Part shown: piece by piece, positions 16,637 to 24,970 of the stretch | How the letters are laid out: each line of letters begins with the position of its first letter | Position numbering within the stretch: the first letter of the stretch is position 1 | Assembly: GCA_947457545.1 (NCBI GenBank) | Contig: CANGXD010000011.1 | Span: forward strand, 1-51,099 | Origin: Gemmatimonadaceae bacterium | Lineage (GTDB): Bacteria; Gemmatimonadota; Gemmatimonadetes; Gemmatimonadales; Gemmatimonadaceae | Length of the DNA stretch: 51,099 nucleotides | Reading direction: 5' to 3' | The notes under the pieces: model-generated | What the model was told of the DNA's origin: nothing | The model's database searches: none | Seen by the model: the letters and a program-made list of their open reading frames with translations, nothing else | Translations under genes and position numbers: made by a program

Positions 16637-18037
16637 TTAGCCCAATACGTTTCCTGGGGCAAGCAAGCCGTACGGGTCGAACTCCCGCTTGAGTGCCCGC
16701 ATGACCCGCTGCTGGGCGTCGCTCGCCTGGAGCGGGAGCCACCGACTCTTGAGCTTCCCGATGCCATGCTCAGCCGCCACGGTACCCCCCATGGCGATCA
16801 CTTCACGCAGGGTGGCATAGACCACCTGCTCGATCTGCCGGAGCTGGTCGGCGTCCTGGGCAATGAAATTCTGATGCGGATGTCCGTTGCCGGCGTGCCC
16901 GTAGGCGATGCCGCGCGGAATGCCGGCGTCGTCCGCAAAGCGGCGCGCCACCTGCAGCGCTTCGGCCAGTCGCGGGTACGGGACCGCCCAGTCGGTGCTC
17001 ACCTTACGCCCGCCGAAGGGACGCCGGGCGGCGCCGCGCTCGTTCATGGTGGCGGGAACGGCGTGACGCATGCGACGGGCCTCGTGCTGCGAGGCGGGTG
17101 AATCGTACACGCGGATGTCTTCGGCCATGGCGTTGTGCGCCTCGGCCAGGGCCAGCCACTCGTCGAGCGGGAGCTCGGCGTCGTGCGCTTCGACGGCGCC
17201 GGTTTCCTCGACGTACACCATGGCCGTGGCACCGGTGGCCCAGCTGCTGCTCCCCTCGGCGTCGCGCGCGATGTCCATGGCGCCCTGGTCGAAGAACTCG
17301 AGGCAGCGCGGATGCACGACGGTGCTGCGCCGGGCCGCGACGACAAAGGCCAAGGCATCGGCTTCGTGTGCGAAGGGCACGATGAGCCCCAGCAGCTGCG
17401 ACGGCAGCTGGTAGAGCGCAAACTCCGCTTCGACCACCACGCCCAGTGTGCCTTCGCTGCCTACGAACCATTCGACCGGATCGTGCGCAACCGGATATCC
17501 CACGGTGTTCTTTTCGAGCGCGGGGCGCCGCAGTTCGAGCGTGTCGCCGTTGGCAAGCAACACGGTGAGCGCGCGTACGTGCGGGCCGGTGGCACCATAC
17601 CGAAGCGACCGCGCACCGCTGGCGTTGCAGGCAATCGCGCCGCCAACGGTGCTCTCTTCTTCGCTCGTGGGGTCCGGCGTAAAGAGCAGTCCCGCTGCCT
17701 CGGCCGCACGACGCACGTCGGCCACGATAGCGCCCGCGCCCACGCGAATGGTGCGCGTGTCGGTGTTGACCTCGTGGATACGCGACAAATTGCGCAGCGA
17801 CAGCAGCAAACCGTGGTCCACAATGGACGCACCGGTGGTGCTGCTTTGTGCGCCGGCTGGCGTGACGTGCGTACGGTTGGCGGTGGCTTCGCGCAACAGC
17901 TCGGCCACTTCGTCAATCGTCGTGGGCCGCGCGATGGCGTCGGCGGTCATCTCCAACCCCGAGGCGTCGCGCGCGAAGGCGAGACGCACATCGGCGTCGG
18001 TGGAGATGGTGGGCAACTGAAATGGCACGCCGCTCAT
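16637..18037 (-). CDS. FAD-linked oxidase (GlcD/D-lactate/D-2-hydroxyglutarate dehydrogenase type)
   Basis: A 466-residue VAO-family flavoenzyme. The FAD-binding PCMH domain spans about 30-215 (VTPAGAQSSTTGAS, then STVGGAIACNASGARSLRYG). The C-terminal FAD-oxidase domain carries the metal-binding GHAGNGHPHQNF and the AEHGIGKLKSRWL end motif. These enzymes oxidise D-2-hydroxyacids such as glycolate, D-lactate or D-2-hydroxyglutarate. It sits 15 bp after serA and before serB, in the same direction. SerA enzymes can reduce 2-oxoglutarate to D-2-hydroxyglutarate, and a flavin dehydrogenase that reoxidises it pulls serine synthesis forward (known in Pseudomonas); that role here is an inference. 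Confidence 0.88.
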   Translation of the reverse strand: MSGVPFQLPTISTDADVRLAFARDASGLEMTADAIARPTTIDEVAELLREATANRTHVTPAGAQSSTTGASIVDHGLLLSLRNLSRIHEVNTDTRTIRVGAGAIVADVRRAAEAAGLLFTPDPTSEEESTVGGAIACNASGARSLRYGATGPHVRALTVLLANGDTLELRRPALEKNTVGYPVAHDPVEWFVGSEGTLGVVVEAEFALYQLPSQLLGLIVPFAHEADALAFVVAARRSTVVHPRCLEFFDQGAMDIARDAEGSSSWATGATAMVYVEETGAVEAHDAELPLDEWLALAEAHNAMAEDIRVYDSPASQHEARRMRHAVPATMNERGAARRPFGGRKVSTDWAVPYPRLAEALQVARRFADDAGIPRGIAYGHAGNGHPHQNFIAQDADQLRQIEQVVYATLREVIAMGGTVAAEHGIGKLKSRWLPLQASDAQQRVMRALKREFDPYGLLAPGNVLG

Positions 18038-18052
18038 GACCGCACCGCGCCG

Positions 18053-19654
18053 TTATTCGTCGCGGAAGTGTACGACACTCGCCGTGATGACGTCGGGGAG
18101 TTCGAGCAGCGCCTTACGTGTCACTTCGCTTACTTCGCCGTCGACCGACACGGCGGCGAGTGCATCGCCACCCTGCGCGAGTCGCGCCTGATGATATTCG
18201 GCGATGTTCACCGACTGCTCGCCGAGTAGCGTACCCACGCGTCCGATGACACCGGGGACGTCGTGGTTGGTGAGAATGAGCAGCGTCTGTCGCGGGTTCA
18301 CGTCGATGTGGAACGACCCAATCTGCGTGAGGCGCGGCGTGCTCCCTTCAGGGGCCACACCGCTCACTGCCAACTGCTGCATGCCGCCGGCGAGCGCAAC
18401 TTCCACCGTACGCGCGCCGAGTTCGGCCGACTCGCCGACGCTGAGCTCGAGGCCACGGGCTTCGGCGAGTGAACGCGCGTTGATGAGATTGAGACGATCG
18501 GTTTCGATGACCCCTTCGAGCACACCCGCGGCGACGGCCGCGAGCAATGCCCCGGTGCCATGGGCGAGGTCGGGGCTGACGCGCAGCGCCACACGACGCA
18601 CCGCGCGCATGCCCTGGTCGGCAAGGACGGCGCGCGCCACCGCGGCCGCACGGCGCGCGACGAGCATGGCGGGCTGCAGATCACTCCACTCACCGGCGCC
18701 ACCGGCGACGTTGATGCTCTTGCTGAGATCGTTGCGCAGCAGCGCGTCGCGTACCGCGAGGCACACGTCGCGCGATACGTTGCGCTGCGCTTCGACGGTG
18801 TTGGCGCCAAGGTGCGGGAGCAGCAACAGATTTGGAGCCTTGCGCAGGGGGGAGTCTTTCGCGAGGGGCTCGGCGCTGAATACGTCGAGCACGGCGCCGC
18901 GCAGCTGATCGCCTTCGAGCGCGGCGAGCAGCGCCGCTTCGTCGACGATGCCACCGCGCGCCATGTTCACGACCACCGAGCGATTGGGGAGGCGCGCGAG
19001 TTCGCGCTTGCCGATCATCCCCTTCGTTTCGTCGGTGAGCGGGACGTGCATGGACAGGATGTTCGCTTCGGCGAGCAGCGCATCGAGCGACGGCGCGCGG
19101 CGTACGCGCAGGGCGGTGAAGCGTTCATCGGCGATGTACGGATCGAATGCCACGACCGTCATGCCGAAGGCATGCGCGCGCAACGCGACTTCACTGCCAA
19201 TGCGTCCGAGTCCGACGATGCCGAGCGTTTTGCCCTTGAGTTCGCGTCCGAGGAAGCTGTTGCGATCCCAGCCGCCATTGCTCATCACCTCGGCCGCGCG
19301 CGGCAACTGACGCAGCAGACCGATGGTGGCACCGAAGAAGAGTTCGGCGACGGCGACGGTGTTGCCCGCCGGCGCGTTGATGACGGCGATGCCCAACGAC
19401 GTCGCGACATCGAGTGCGATGTTGTCGATCCCGACGCCAGCACGGCCGACGACTTTGAGTTTGGTACCGGCCTTGAGGAGTTCCGCGCTGATGCGGGTGG
19501 CGCTGCGTCCCACGATGGCATCGTACTCGCCGATGCGCGCGAGCAGTTCGTCCTTGGGGAGCGTGGGGACTTCATCTACCTGCAGCAGTGGCTCAGCGGC
19601 GAGGAGCGCGAGCCCTTCCTGATCGACTTCGTCTGTAACAAGAACGCGGAACAT
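18053..19654 (-). CDS. serA: D-3-phosphoglycerate dehydrogenase
   Basis: A 533-residue type I SerA. The Rossmann motif is GIVGLGRIGSEVA near residue 147; the catalytic Arg is in NMARGGIVDE, the Glu in VLDVFSAEP and the His in LLLPHLGANT. The C-terminal portion contains the allosteric-substrate-binding (ASB) domain (about 320-450) and a regulatory ACT domain (about 455-533, LILTNHDVPGVIGRVG). Length matches the long actinobacterial/Bacillus form, often feedback-inhibited by serine. It lies 15 bp downstream of a MerR-like regulator and begins the oxidase-serB-aminotransferase series, so the pathway is probably one operon. Confidence 0.96.
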   Translation of the reverse strand: MFRVLVTDEVDQEGLALLAAEPLLQVDEVPTLPKDELLARIGEYDAIVGRSATRISAELLKAGTKLKVVGRAGVGIDNIALDVATSLGIAVINAPAGNTVAVAELFFGATIGLLRQLPRAAEVMSNGGWDRNSFLGRELKGKTLGIVGLGRIGSEVALRAHAFGMTVVAFDPYIADERFTALRVRRAPSLDALLAEANILSMHVPLTDETKGMIGKRELARLPNRSVVVNMARGGIVDEAALLAALEGDQLRGAVLDVFSAEPLAKDSPLRKAPNLLLLPHLGANTVEAQRNVSRDVCLAVRDALLRNDLSKSINVAGGAGEWSDLQPAMLVARRAAAVARAVLADQGMRAVRRVALRVSPDLAHGTGALLAAVAAGVLEGVIETDRLNLINARSLAEARGLELSVGESAELGARTVEVALAGGMQQLAVSGVAPEGSTPRLTQIGSFHIDVNPRQTLLILTNHDVPGVIGRVGTLLGEQSVNIAEYHQARLAQGGDALAAVSVDGEVSEVTRKALLELPDVITASVVHFRDE

Positions 19655-19669
19655 TGAGTTTGCCAGGAG

Positions 19670-20200
19670 TTACACGCCGAGCTGACGGCGCATGGTGTCG
19701 CGCAGGGTGACGAGTGTGTCGTCCTGCGCGGCGGGTGAATCGTCACGAACGTGCAGTTCGATACCATCGGCAATGCTGATGCGGCGCCAGGCCGCGACCG
19801 GATTGCCATTCTTCTGCACGGGGTCCTGCGAGATGGCGAGTGCGGGAGCGAGCGACGCCGCCACGCGACGTTCGAGCGCGTCGCCGGTGGTCTCCTTCAT
19901 CTCGATCTTGATGGCGTCGAGCGTTTGTCCTTCTCGCTGACGGATCTTGATCGCGAGCAGCTGCAGGAGATGGCGATAGCCATACGTGGCTGCGGTGCCC
20001 GCGCCTTCGGGGCGATCGAGCAACCCGTTGGCGACGTAAAAACGCACCGCGCGCGCGCTCGGCATCGCACGGGCCGACGCGTTGGTCGGCTTGACGCCGG
20101 CGGAATCGACGAGCGCCGCGGCATGCGCGGCTAGCCCGCGGGCATTCCACGGGGCGTGGCGCGCATGAGCGCGCAGAAGCGGAACAGGAGACTCGGCCAT
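19670..20200 (-). CDS. MerR-type HTH regulator ahead of serA
   Basis: A 176-residue soluble protein. Residues about 45-105 resemble a MerR winged helix (ARAVRFYVANGLLDRP, then YGYRHLLQLLAIKIRQREGQTLDAI). The first ~40 residues are alanine/histidine rich. The ending is short, without cysteine ligands, so it is not a metal sensor of the classical kind. It precedes serA by 15 bp and is likely its operon partner, so it may control serine synthesis (inference). Confidence 0.78.
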   Translation of the reverse strand: MAESPVPLLRAHARHAPWNARGLAAHAAALVDSAGVKPTNASARAMPSARAVRFYVANGLLDRPEGAGTAATYGYRHLLQLLAIKIRQREGQTLDAIKIEMKETTGDALERRVAASLAPALAISQDPVQKNGNPVAAWRRISIADGIELHVRDDSPAAQDDTLVTLRDTMRRQLGV

Positions 20201-20297
20201 GGACGGGCAAATATACGTCTTTAGGCCGAGCCTTGCGGGGGCGGAAGTTTCGTCACGCTGTCACGATGCGCTACACCGGCCATGGGCGCGCGCCGAG

Positions 20298-21236
20298 TCA
20301 GACCGTGGCCGCCAGACGGTCGGCGAAGGCCGTGATGGCGATGTTGAAGTCGAGCGGCGCTTCTTCGTGCGGCAGGTCGCCCGCATTGAAGGGCATGAAC
20401 TCGGCGCTGGGCGCGGCGGCGAGCACCGTTTTGGCTTCGCGGTACGGCGTCTGCGACGCTTCGGTGCCCCAGGCGATGACGAGGGGGCACTGGAGACGGC
20501 CAACGGCTGCGCGGATGTCGTGGTTGAGACGCATCCCCACGAAGGCCGACGGCGCATACCGGGAGTTGGGCTGGTTGGCGCTCAGCCAGTAGAGCTCTTC
20601 GGCGGTGCGGTCGAGACCGAAGGCGTAAATGTCCTTGAGGAAAAAGCGGATGCTGGCGCGTGAGACGAGCGCGCCAAAGAGCGCCTTGCCGACGACGGGC
20701 GTGCGAAAGAGCCCCTGAACGACCGTGCCGGCGCCGCCGCCATAGTTCACGAGTCGCGAGACACCGGCGGGACCCACCGCAACGACGGCGCGTACGAGCT
20801 CAGGGTGGGTGTCGGCGATCGCCACGGCGTACGTGGCACCGAGCGACGACCCCACGAGTAGCGACGGCTCTCCGACCACATCACGCAGAAAATCGTGGAT
20901 GAGGTCGAGGTAGAGCGTCGCCGTGTAGTGGATGGGCGGACGGTCGGACGCGCCGAAACCCAGCAGGTCGATGGCGTAGCAGGTGTGCTGCTCCGCCAGT
21001 GCCGGGACGTTCTGGCGCCACTCGGCGCTCCATGCCGCAGCATGGATGGAGTGAATGAAGACGAGGGGGTCGCCGTGACCGCGAACGACGTAGGCCACCT
21101 GCCAGCCCCGCCACGCATAGAAGCGGCGTTCCCCTCCAAGCGGATTCGGGAGGGTACTCATGTTGGGCCGGCCGGAAGGCGTCGAAATGTTTGGCATGCT
21201 GCGCGAAAGGCTGTGCATGCCGCGTCCTGAATGCAC
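20298..21236 (-). CDS. Alpha/beta hydrolase
   Basis: A 312-residue (from the first possible start) alpha/beta-hydrolase-fold protein. The nucleophile elbow GSSLGA holds Ser131; the oxyanion strand is VFIHSIHAAAWSAEW, and the DLLGFGASDRP loop is typical of epoxide hydrolase and haloperoxidase-like members. The catalytic acid and the His are not assigned. The N-terminal ~25 residues are not conserved-looking, and ATG at 21161 (MSTLPNPLGG) may be the true start. Substrate unknown; no clear operon partner. Confidence 0.88.
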   Translation of the reverse strand: MHSGRGMHSLSRSMPNISTPSGRPNMSTLPNPLGGERRFYAWRGWQVAYVVRGHGDPLVFIHSIHAAAWSAEWRQNVPALAEQHTCYAIDLLGFGASDRPPIHYTATLYLDLIHDFLRDVVGEPSLLVGSSLGATYAVAIADTHPELVRAVVAVGPAGVSRLVNYGGGAGTVVQGLFRTPVVGKALFGALVSRASIRFFLKDIYAFGLDRTAEELYWLSANQPNSRYAPSAFVGMRLNHDIRAAVGRLQCPLVIAWGTEASQTPYREAKTVLAAAPSAEFMPFNAGDLPHEEAPLDFNIAITAFADRLAATV

Positions 21237-21384
21237 AAATCGCGCTCATCGATGTCGACTCGCTTGGCCGCCCGTGTGACACTCCCCAGTATCACCCACC
21301 ACCCACCGGAACGACCAAGCGATTTTTGTCGACGCGATTGCGCGATTGTGCCCGCCCCGAGGGGACGGTGTTCAGGACTGCTGA

Positions 21385-21801
21385 TTACTGCGTCACGCTG
21401 ATTTCGAAAGCGGTTTTGACGCCGACCGCCGCCGCATGATTGGCGATGGTGGCGAGATCCACCGGCTTTTCGAGGAAATGCAGGGCACCAAGTCTGAAGG
21501 ACGCCTGCCGATTGGAATCGTCGGGATACGCCGTCAGCACCAAGACCATTGCATCGGGAGAGAGCATGCCGGCGAGCGCCATCACCTGCAGCCCACCGTC
21601 GCGCTTTCCACCAAGGCGGAGATCGGTCACGATGAGGTCGAAGCGCTGAGTCCGCAGCTTTTCCAATGCCTCAGGAAGAAGCTCGGCGGAGGTCACAACG
21701 TTCCCATCAACTTCGAACAGCTCGACAAGGATGTCGCGGATGCTCTGCTCGTCCTCTACGACGAGCACCGACTTTACAGCAGCTTCGGTCTTCATGCCCA
21801 T
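21385..21801 (-). CDS. Stand-alone response-regulator receiver
   Basis: A 138-residue CheY-like receiver with no output domain. Acidic residues in VLVVEDEQS, phosphoacceptor Asp60 in LIVTDLRLGG and Lys in FLEKPVD are all present. It follows, after 291 bp, the NtrC/kinase pair on the same strand, and could shuttle phosphate or act by protein contact. The intervening region carries nested inverted repeats described separately. Confidence 0.9.
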   Translation of the reverse strand: MGMKTEAAVKSVLVVEDEQSIRDILVELFEVDGNVVTSAELLPEALEKLRTQRFDLIVTDLRLGGKRDGGLQVMALAGMLSPDAMVLVLTAYPDDSNRQASFRLGALHFLEKPVDLATIANHAAAVGVKTAFEISVTQ

Positions 21802-21901
21802 CCTTGGTGCGAGAAGCGGGCCGGTTTGGCATAGCTTGCTGTAAAGTGTTTCTTGGCAATATCTTAAATCATTTGTGAATCACAAAGATGCTCGTTTGGA
21901 T

Positions 21902-22040
21902 CTGTACGGTTTTCGGCATATCTGATCAAATCGACCGAAAACCGGCCAGTTGATTCCGTACAGGCGGTTCTCCTCGCCTCCGTTTCTCCTTGCCTCCCGG
22001 GCGGTGGTTAACAGCCTGGCTGGGAGGAACGGAGGTATAG
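21902..22040. repeat. Nested inverted repeats in the 291-bp gap
   Basis: Two structures are visible. First, GGTTTTCGG (21908-21916) pairs with CCGAAAACC (21935-21943), and CTGTACGG (21902-21909) with CCGTACAG (21956-21963). Second, further right, CCTCCGTT and CCTCCC pair with GGGAGG and AACGGAGG around 21976-22035. The gap has no ORF I trust. Confidence 0.6.
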
Positions 22041-22059
22041 AGGTCACGGAGGAAAACAC

Positions 22060-22085
22060 TAAAGAACTCCGGGTAGAGTTCTTTA
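22060..22085 (-). terminator. Terminator after the NtrC-type gene
   Basis: TAAAGAACTC (22060-22069) and GAGTTCTTTA (22076-22085) form a perfect 10-bp stem with a 6-nt loop, 7 bp past the minus-strand stop at 22093. The minus-strand tail GTGTTTTCC is moderately T-rich. Confidence 0.7.
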
Positions 22086-22092
22086 ATGCCTC

Positions 22093-23397
22093 TCAAAGCC
22101 CGAACTTTTTCAGTTTTTCGAGCAGGGTGGAGCGCGCGATGCCGAGGGCGCGGGCGGCGGCGGAGCGGTTGCCGTCGTGGGCGGCGAGGGCCAGGCGAAT
22201 GGTGTCGCGTTCGGCTTCTTCGAGGGTGCGGAGCTGATTCGCCGGCTCGCTGCTGGCGGCGGCGACGGGACCGCCGAGGAGGCCAAGGTGGACGACGTCG
22301 ATGGGGGCGTGCTCGGCGAGGATGGCGGCGCGCCAGAGGGTGTTCTTGAGCTCGCGGATATTGCCGGGCCAGCGGTACGCAACGAGGGCGTCTTCGGCGG
22401 CGCGAGTGAGGGTGGCGCCCTTCATGAGGAAGGCGCGCGCCATGGGGAGGATTTCGTCGGGGCGGGCGCGGAGCGGCGGCAGGGTGAGAGTGAGGACCTG
22501 TAGCCGGTAATAGAGGTCGGCACGGAACCGGCGGTCGGCGACGGCGTCGGCGAGCGGCTGGTGGGTGGCGCCGATGACGCGCGCGTTGGAGCGGAGGGTG
22601 GTCGTGCCGCCGAGTCGCCGGAAGGTCCGTTCTTCCAGCACCTTGAGGAACCGCGGCTGGACGTCGGTGCTCATCTCGGCGATTTCGTCGAGAAAGATGG
22701 TGCCCTCGCCGGCGACTTCGAGGAGGCCACGCTTGGCTTGGCGGGCGTCGGTAAAGGCCCCACGTTCGTGCCCGAACAGTTCGCTCTCAAAGAAGGTTGT
22801 TGAGAGCGAGGCGCAGTTGATCTCGACGAAGGGCGATTGGTCTCGTGCCGAACGATCGTGAATCTGGCGTGCGACGTAGCCCTTGCCGGTCCCGGTTTCG
22901 CCCTGGAGCAGGACGGGGGCGTCGGCGTTGCGGGCGGCGAGGTTGATGAGGTCGTCGAGCGTGGGGGCGAGGGCCGGGGCGGACGACTCGTCGGCGCGGG
23001 CATGCGCGCGGAGGACGGCGACTTCCTGTTGCAGGCGGCCGCGCTTGGCGGCGCGTTCGACGGCGCCGGCAAGCGCCTCGAGGTCCATGGGTTTTTCGAG
23101 CAGATCGACGGCGCCGTGCTGCATGGCGTTGACGGCGGTTTGCACGTCGGCGTGGCCGGTGAGCACGATGACGGCGAGCTCGGGGTCATCGGCGCGCAGG
23201 GCGTCGAGGGCGACGATGCCGTTGGCGTCGGGGAGGCGCAGGTCGAGGAGGACGACGTCGGGGGCGTGCTCGTTGGCGAGCCGACGTCCCTCGGTGGCGG
23301 TGGCGGCGCCGCGGGCGGTGTGGCCGAACGTCTCGAAGAATTCGACGAGGGTTCCGCGAACGGTTTCGTCGTCGTCGATGACCAGAATAGAGAGCAC
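22093..23397 (-). CDS. NtrC-family sigma-54 activator with GAFTDA variant
   Basis: A 434-residue response regulator: receiver (Asp52 in LLDLRLPD, Lys102), AAA+ domain (Walker A GETGTGKG at 166-173, Walker B FLDEIAEM), and a C-terminal Fis-type HTH (GNRSAAARALGIARSTLLEKLKKFGL region). The sigma-54-contacting loop reads GAFTDA at 213-218; the consensus is GAFTGA, so the fifth residue is changed. Such substitutions occur in some natural activators but can weaken open-complex formation (known). It lies 48 bp after the PAS kinase, its likely partner. Target promoters are unknown. Confidence 0.92.
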   Translation of the reverse strand: MLSILVIDDDETVRGTLVEFFETFGHTARGAATATEGRRLANEHAPDVVLLDLRLPDANGIVALDALRADDPELAVIVLTGHADVQTAVNAMQHGAVDLLEKPMDLEALAGAVERAAKRGRLQQEVAVLRAHARADESSAPALAPTLDDLINLAARNADAPVLLQGETGTGKGYVARQIHDRSARDQSPFVEINCASLSTTFFESELFGHERGAFTDARQAKRGLLEVAGEGTIFLDEIAEMSTDVQPRFLKVLEERTFRRLGGTTTLRSNARVIGATHQPLADAVADRRFRADLYYRLQVLTLTLPPLRARPDEILPMARAFLMKGATLTRAAEDALVAYRWPGNIRELKNTLWRAAILAEHAPIDVVHLGLLGGPVAAASSEPANQLRTLEEAERDTIRLALAAHDGNRSAAARALGIARSTLLEKLKKFGL

Positions 23398-23445
23398 TTA
23401 TGCGCCAGTTTTAGGACAGGAAAGCTACAGCGCGCGACATCGTGC

Positions 23446-24963
23446 TCAAGTCGCCGCCGTCGCCGGCAGCGTGAGGGTGAGCGTCGTCCCCTGCTCGTGC
23501 TGGCTGTCGATGCTGATCGTGCCCCCGTGTTCGTCCATGATGCGCTGGCACAGCGCGAGGCCGATACCCGTTCCACCCGTCTTGGTGGAATAGAAGAACT
23601 CGAAGACGTGGGGGAGGACTTCCGCGGGAATGGCGGGGCCGCCGTTGGTGAGGCGGCAGCGCCAGCCGCCAACGGACGACACCTGGCTCGCGAGCACCAG
23701 TTCGGAGCCTTCGGGGGCGGCGTCGCAGGCGTTCACGAGAATATTGCGGAACACCTGCCCGAGCTGCTCGACGTCGAGCATGCTGCGGACGGGGGAGGCG
23801 GGACGCAGGCGGCGGATGGTGAGCTTGTGTGTATCGAGGCGTGCGCGCTCACCCTCGAGAATGTCATCCCAGACGACTTCGGGGTCGGCGGGCTGGAGGT
23901 GTACGGCGTTGGGCCGGCCGAACTCCAGGAGCGACGTCACCATCCTGTTGAGCCGTTCGACCTCGCGCAGGATGCGCCCCACGTTCTTTTCGACGACCGG
24001 GTCTTCGCGGGAGCGGAAGAGGAGCAGCTGCGCGGCGGACGAGATGCCGAAGAGCGGGTTGCGCAGTTCGTGCGCGACGCCGGCGGCGACCTCACCGATG
24101 GCTTCGAGGCGACGCTTGGACTCCACCCGGCGTACGAGCCAGGCGCGTTCGATGGCCACCGCCGTCTGGGCCGCGATGACGGCGAGCACGCGCTCGGTCT
24201 CCTCGATCGCACTTTCCGATTCCAGTGGTTCGGCGTACAGCGTGAGCGCGCCCAGTACCCCTTCGGCGCTCACGAGGGGGGCGGTGATTTCGAGCCCGTT
24301 GGGGGTGGCTTCGCGCACCACGTTGCTGGTGGCGAGCGCGTCGAGCCAGGCGCGCGAGAGGCGCAGCTCGATTTCGTCGGGGGTGTAGGCGGCGTATCCC
24401 TGCCGGTGCGCGATCTCGAAGCGTCCCGTTTCGTCGTCGGCGATGGCGATAACGAAGCCGGTGGAGGGGATGGCGCGCTTGAGCTGCAGCGCGACCTCCT
24501 CGTAGACCCGGTCGAGCGAGATCGCTTCGGCGAGCGCGATGCCGGTGTTGATGAGCGCTTCCCGCGAGCGGTGATTCGGCGTGATATCCACCGTCGCGAA
24601 GACGAAGCCGGTGACTTCCTCGTCTTCGCGGATGGCGGTGACCTGCATGAGGAAGACGCGTTCCTCTTCGGGCGAGCTGCAGGGAAACTCCCAGCGGACG
24701 GTGTTGACCTGGCCGTCCTTGAGCATCTCCATGGCGCGCTCGATCTGGTGGCGCGACGGGTCGTCGGCGACGCTATCAAAAACAGAGCACCCGATCACGG
24801 CCGATTCCGGCGCGATAGCGGGTGCTCCGTTCTCCACCGCAAACCGCGACCAGGCGTGATTGGTCGCGGTAATGCGCCCTTCGAGATCGACCGACCAGAT
24901 CGTGAAGGGGAGGGCGTCGAGCAGCCGTCGTGCAATCGACGGCTGCTCGGTGGTGTTGCTCAC
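23446..24963 (-). CDS. PAS/GAF sensor histidine kinase
   Basis: A 505-residue soluble kinase: an N-terminal PAS domain (about 10-135, FTIWSVDLEGRITATNHAWSRF region with a PAC-like strand), a GAF domain (about 140-285), HisKA with His298 in GVAHELRNPLFG, and a HATPase_c domain (FRNILVNACDAAPEG, then GTGIGLALCQRI). No membrane helix is visible, so the stimulus is probably cytosolic. The adjacent NtrC-type activator is the expected partner. It is encoded directly after the H1-like gene (gap of 7 bp), so both may share a transcript. Confidence 0.93.
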   Translation of the reverse strand: MSNTTEQPSIARRLLDALPFTIWSVDLEGRITATNHAWSRFAVENGAPAIAPESAVIGCSVFDSVADDPSRHQIERAMEMLKDGQVNTVRWEFPCSSPEEERVFLMQVTAIREDEEVTGFVFATVDITPNHRSREALINTGIALAEAISLDRVYEEVALQLKRAIPSTGFVIAIADDETGRFEIAHRQGYAAYTPDEIELRLSRAWLDALATSNVVREATPNGLEITAPLVSAEGVLGALTLYAEPLESESAIEETERVLAVIAAQTAVAIERAWLVRRVESKRRLEAIGEVAAGVAHELRNPLFGISSAAQLLLFRSREDPVVEKNVGRILREVERLNRMVTSLLEFGRPNAVHLQPADPEVVWDDILEGERARLDTHKLTIRRLRPASPVRSMLDVEQLGQVFRNILVNACDAAPEGSELVLASQVSSVGGWRCRLTNGGPAIPAEVLPHVFEFFYSTKTGGTGIGLALCQRIMDEHGGTISIDSQHEQGTTLTLTLPATAAT

Positions 24964-24970
24964 CGGGACA

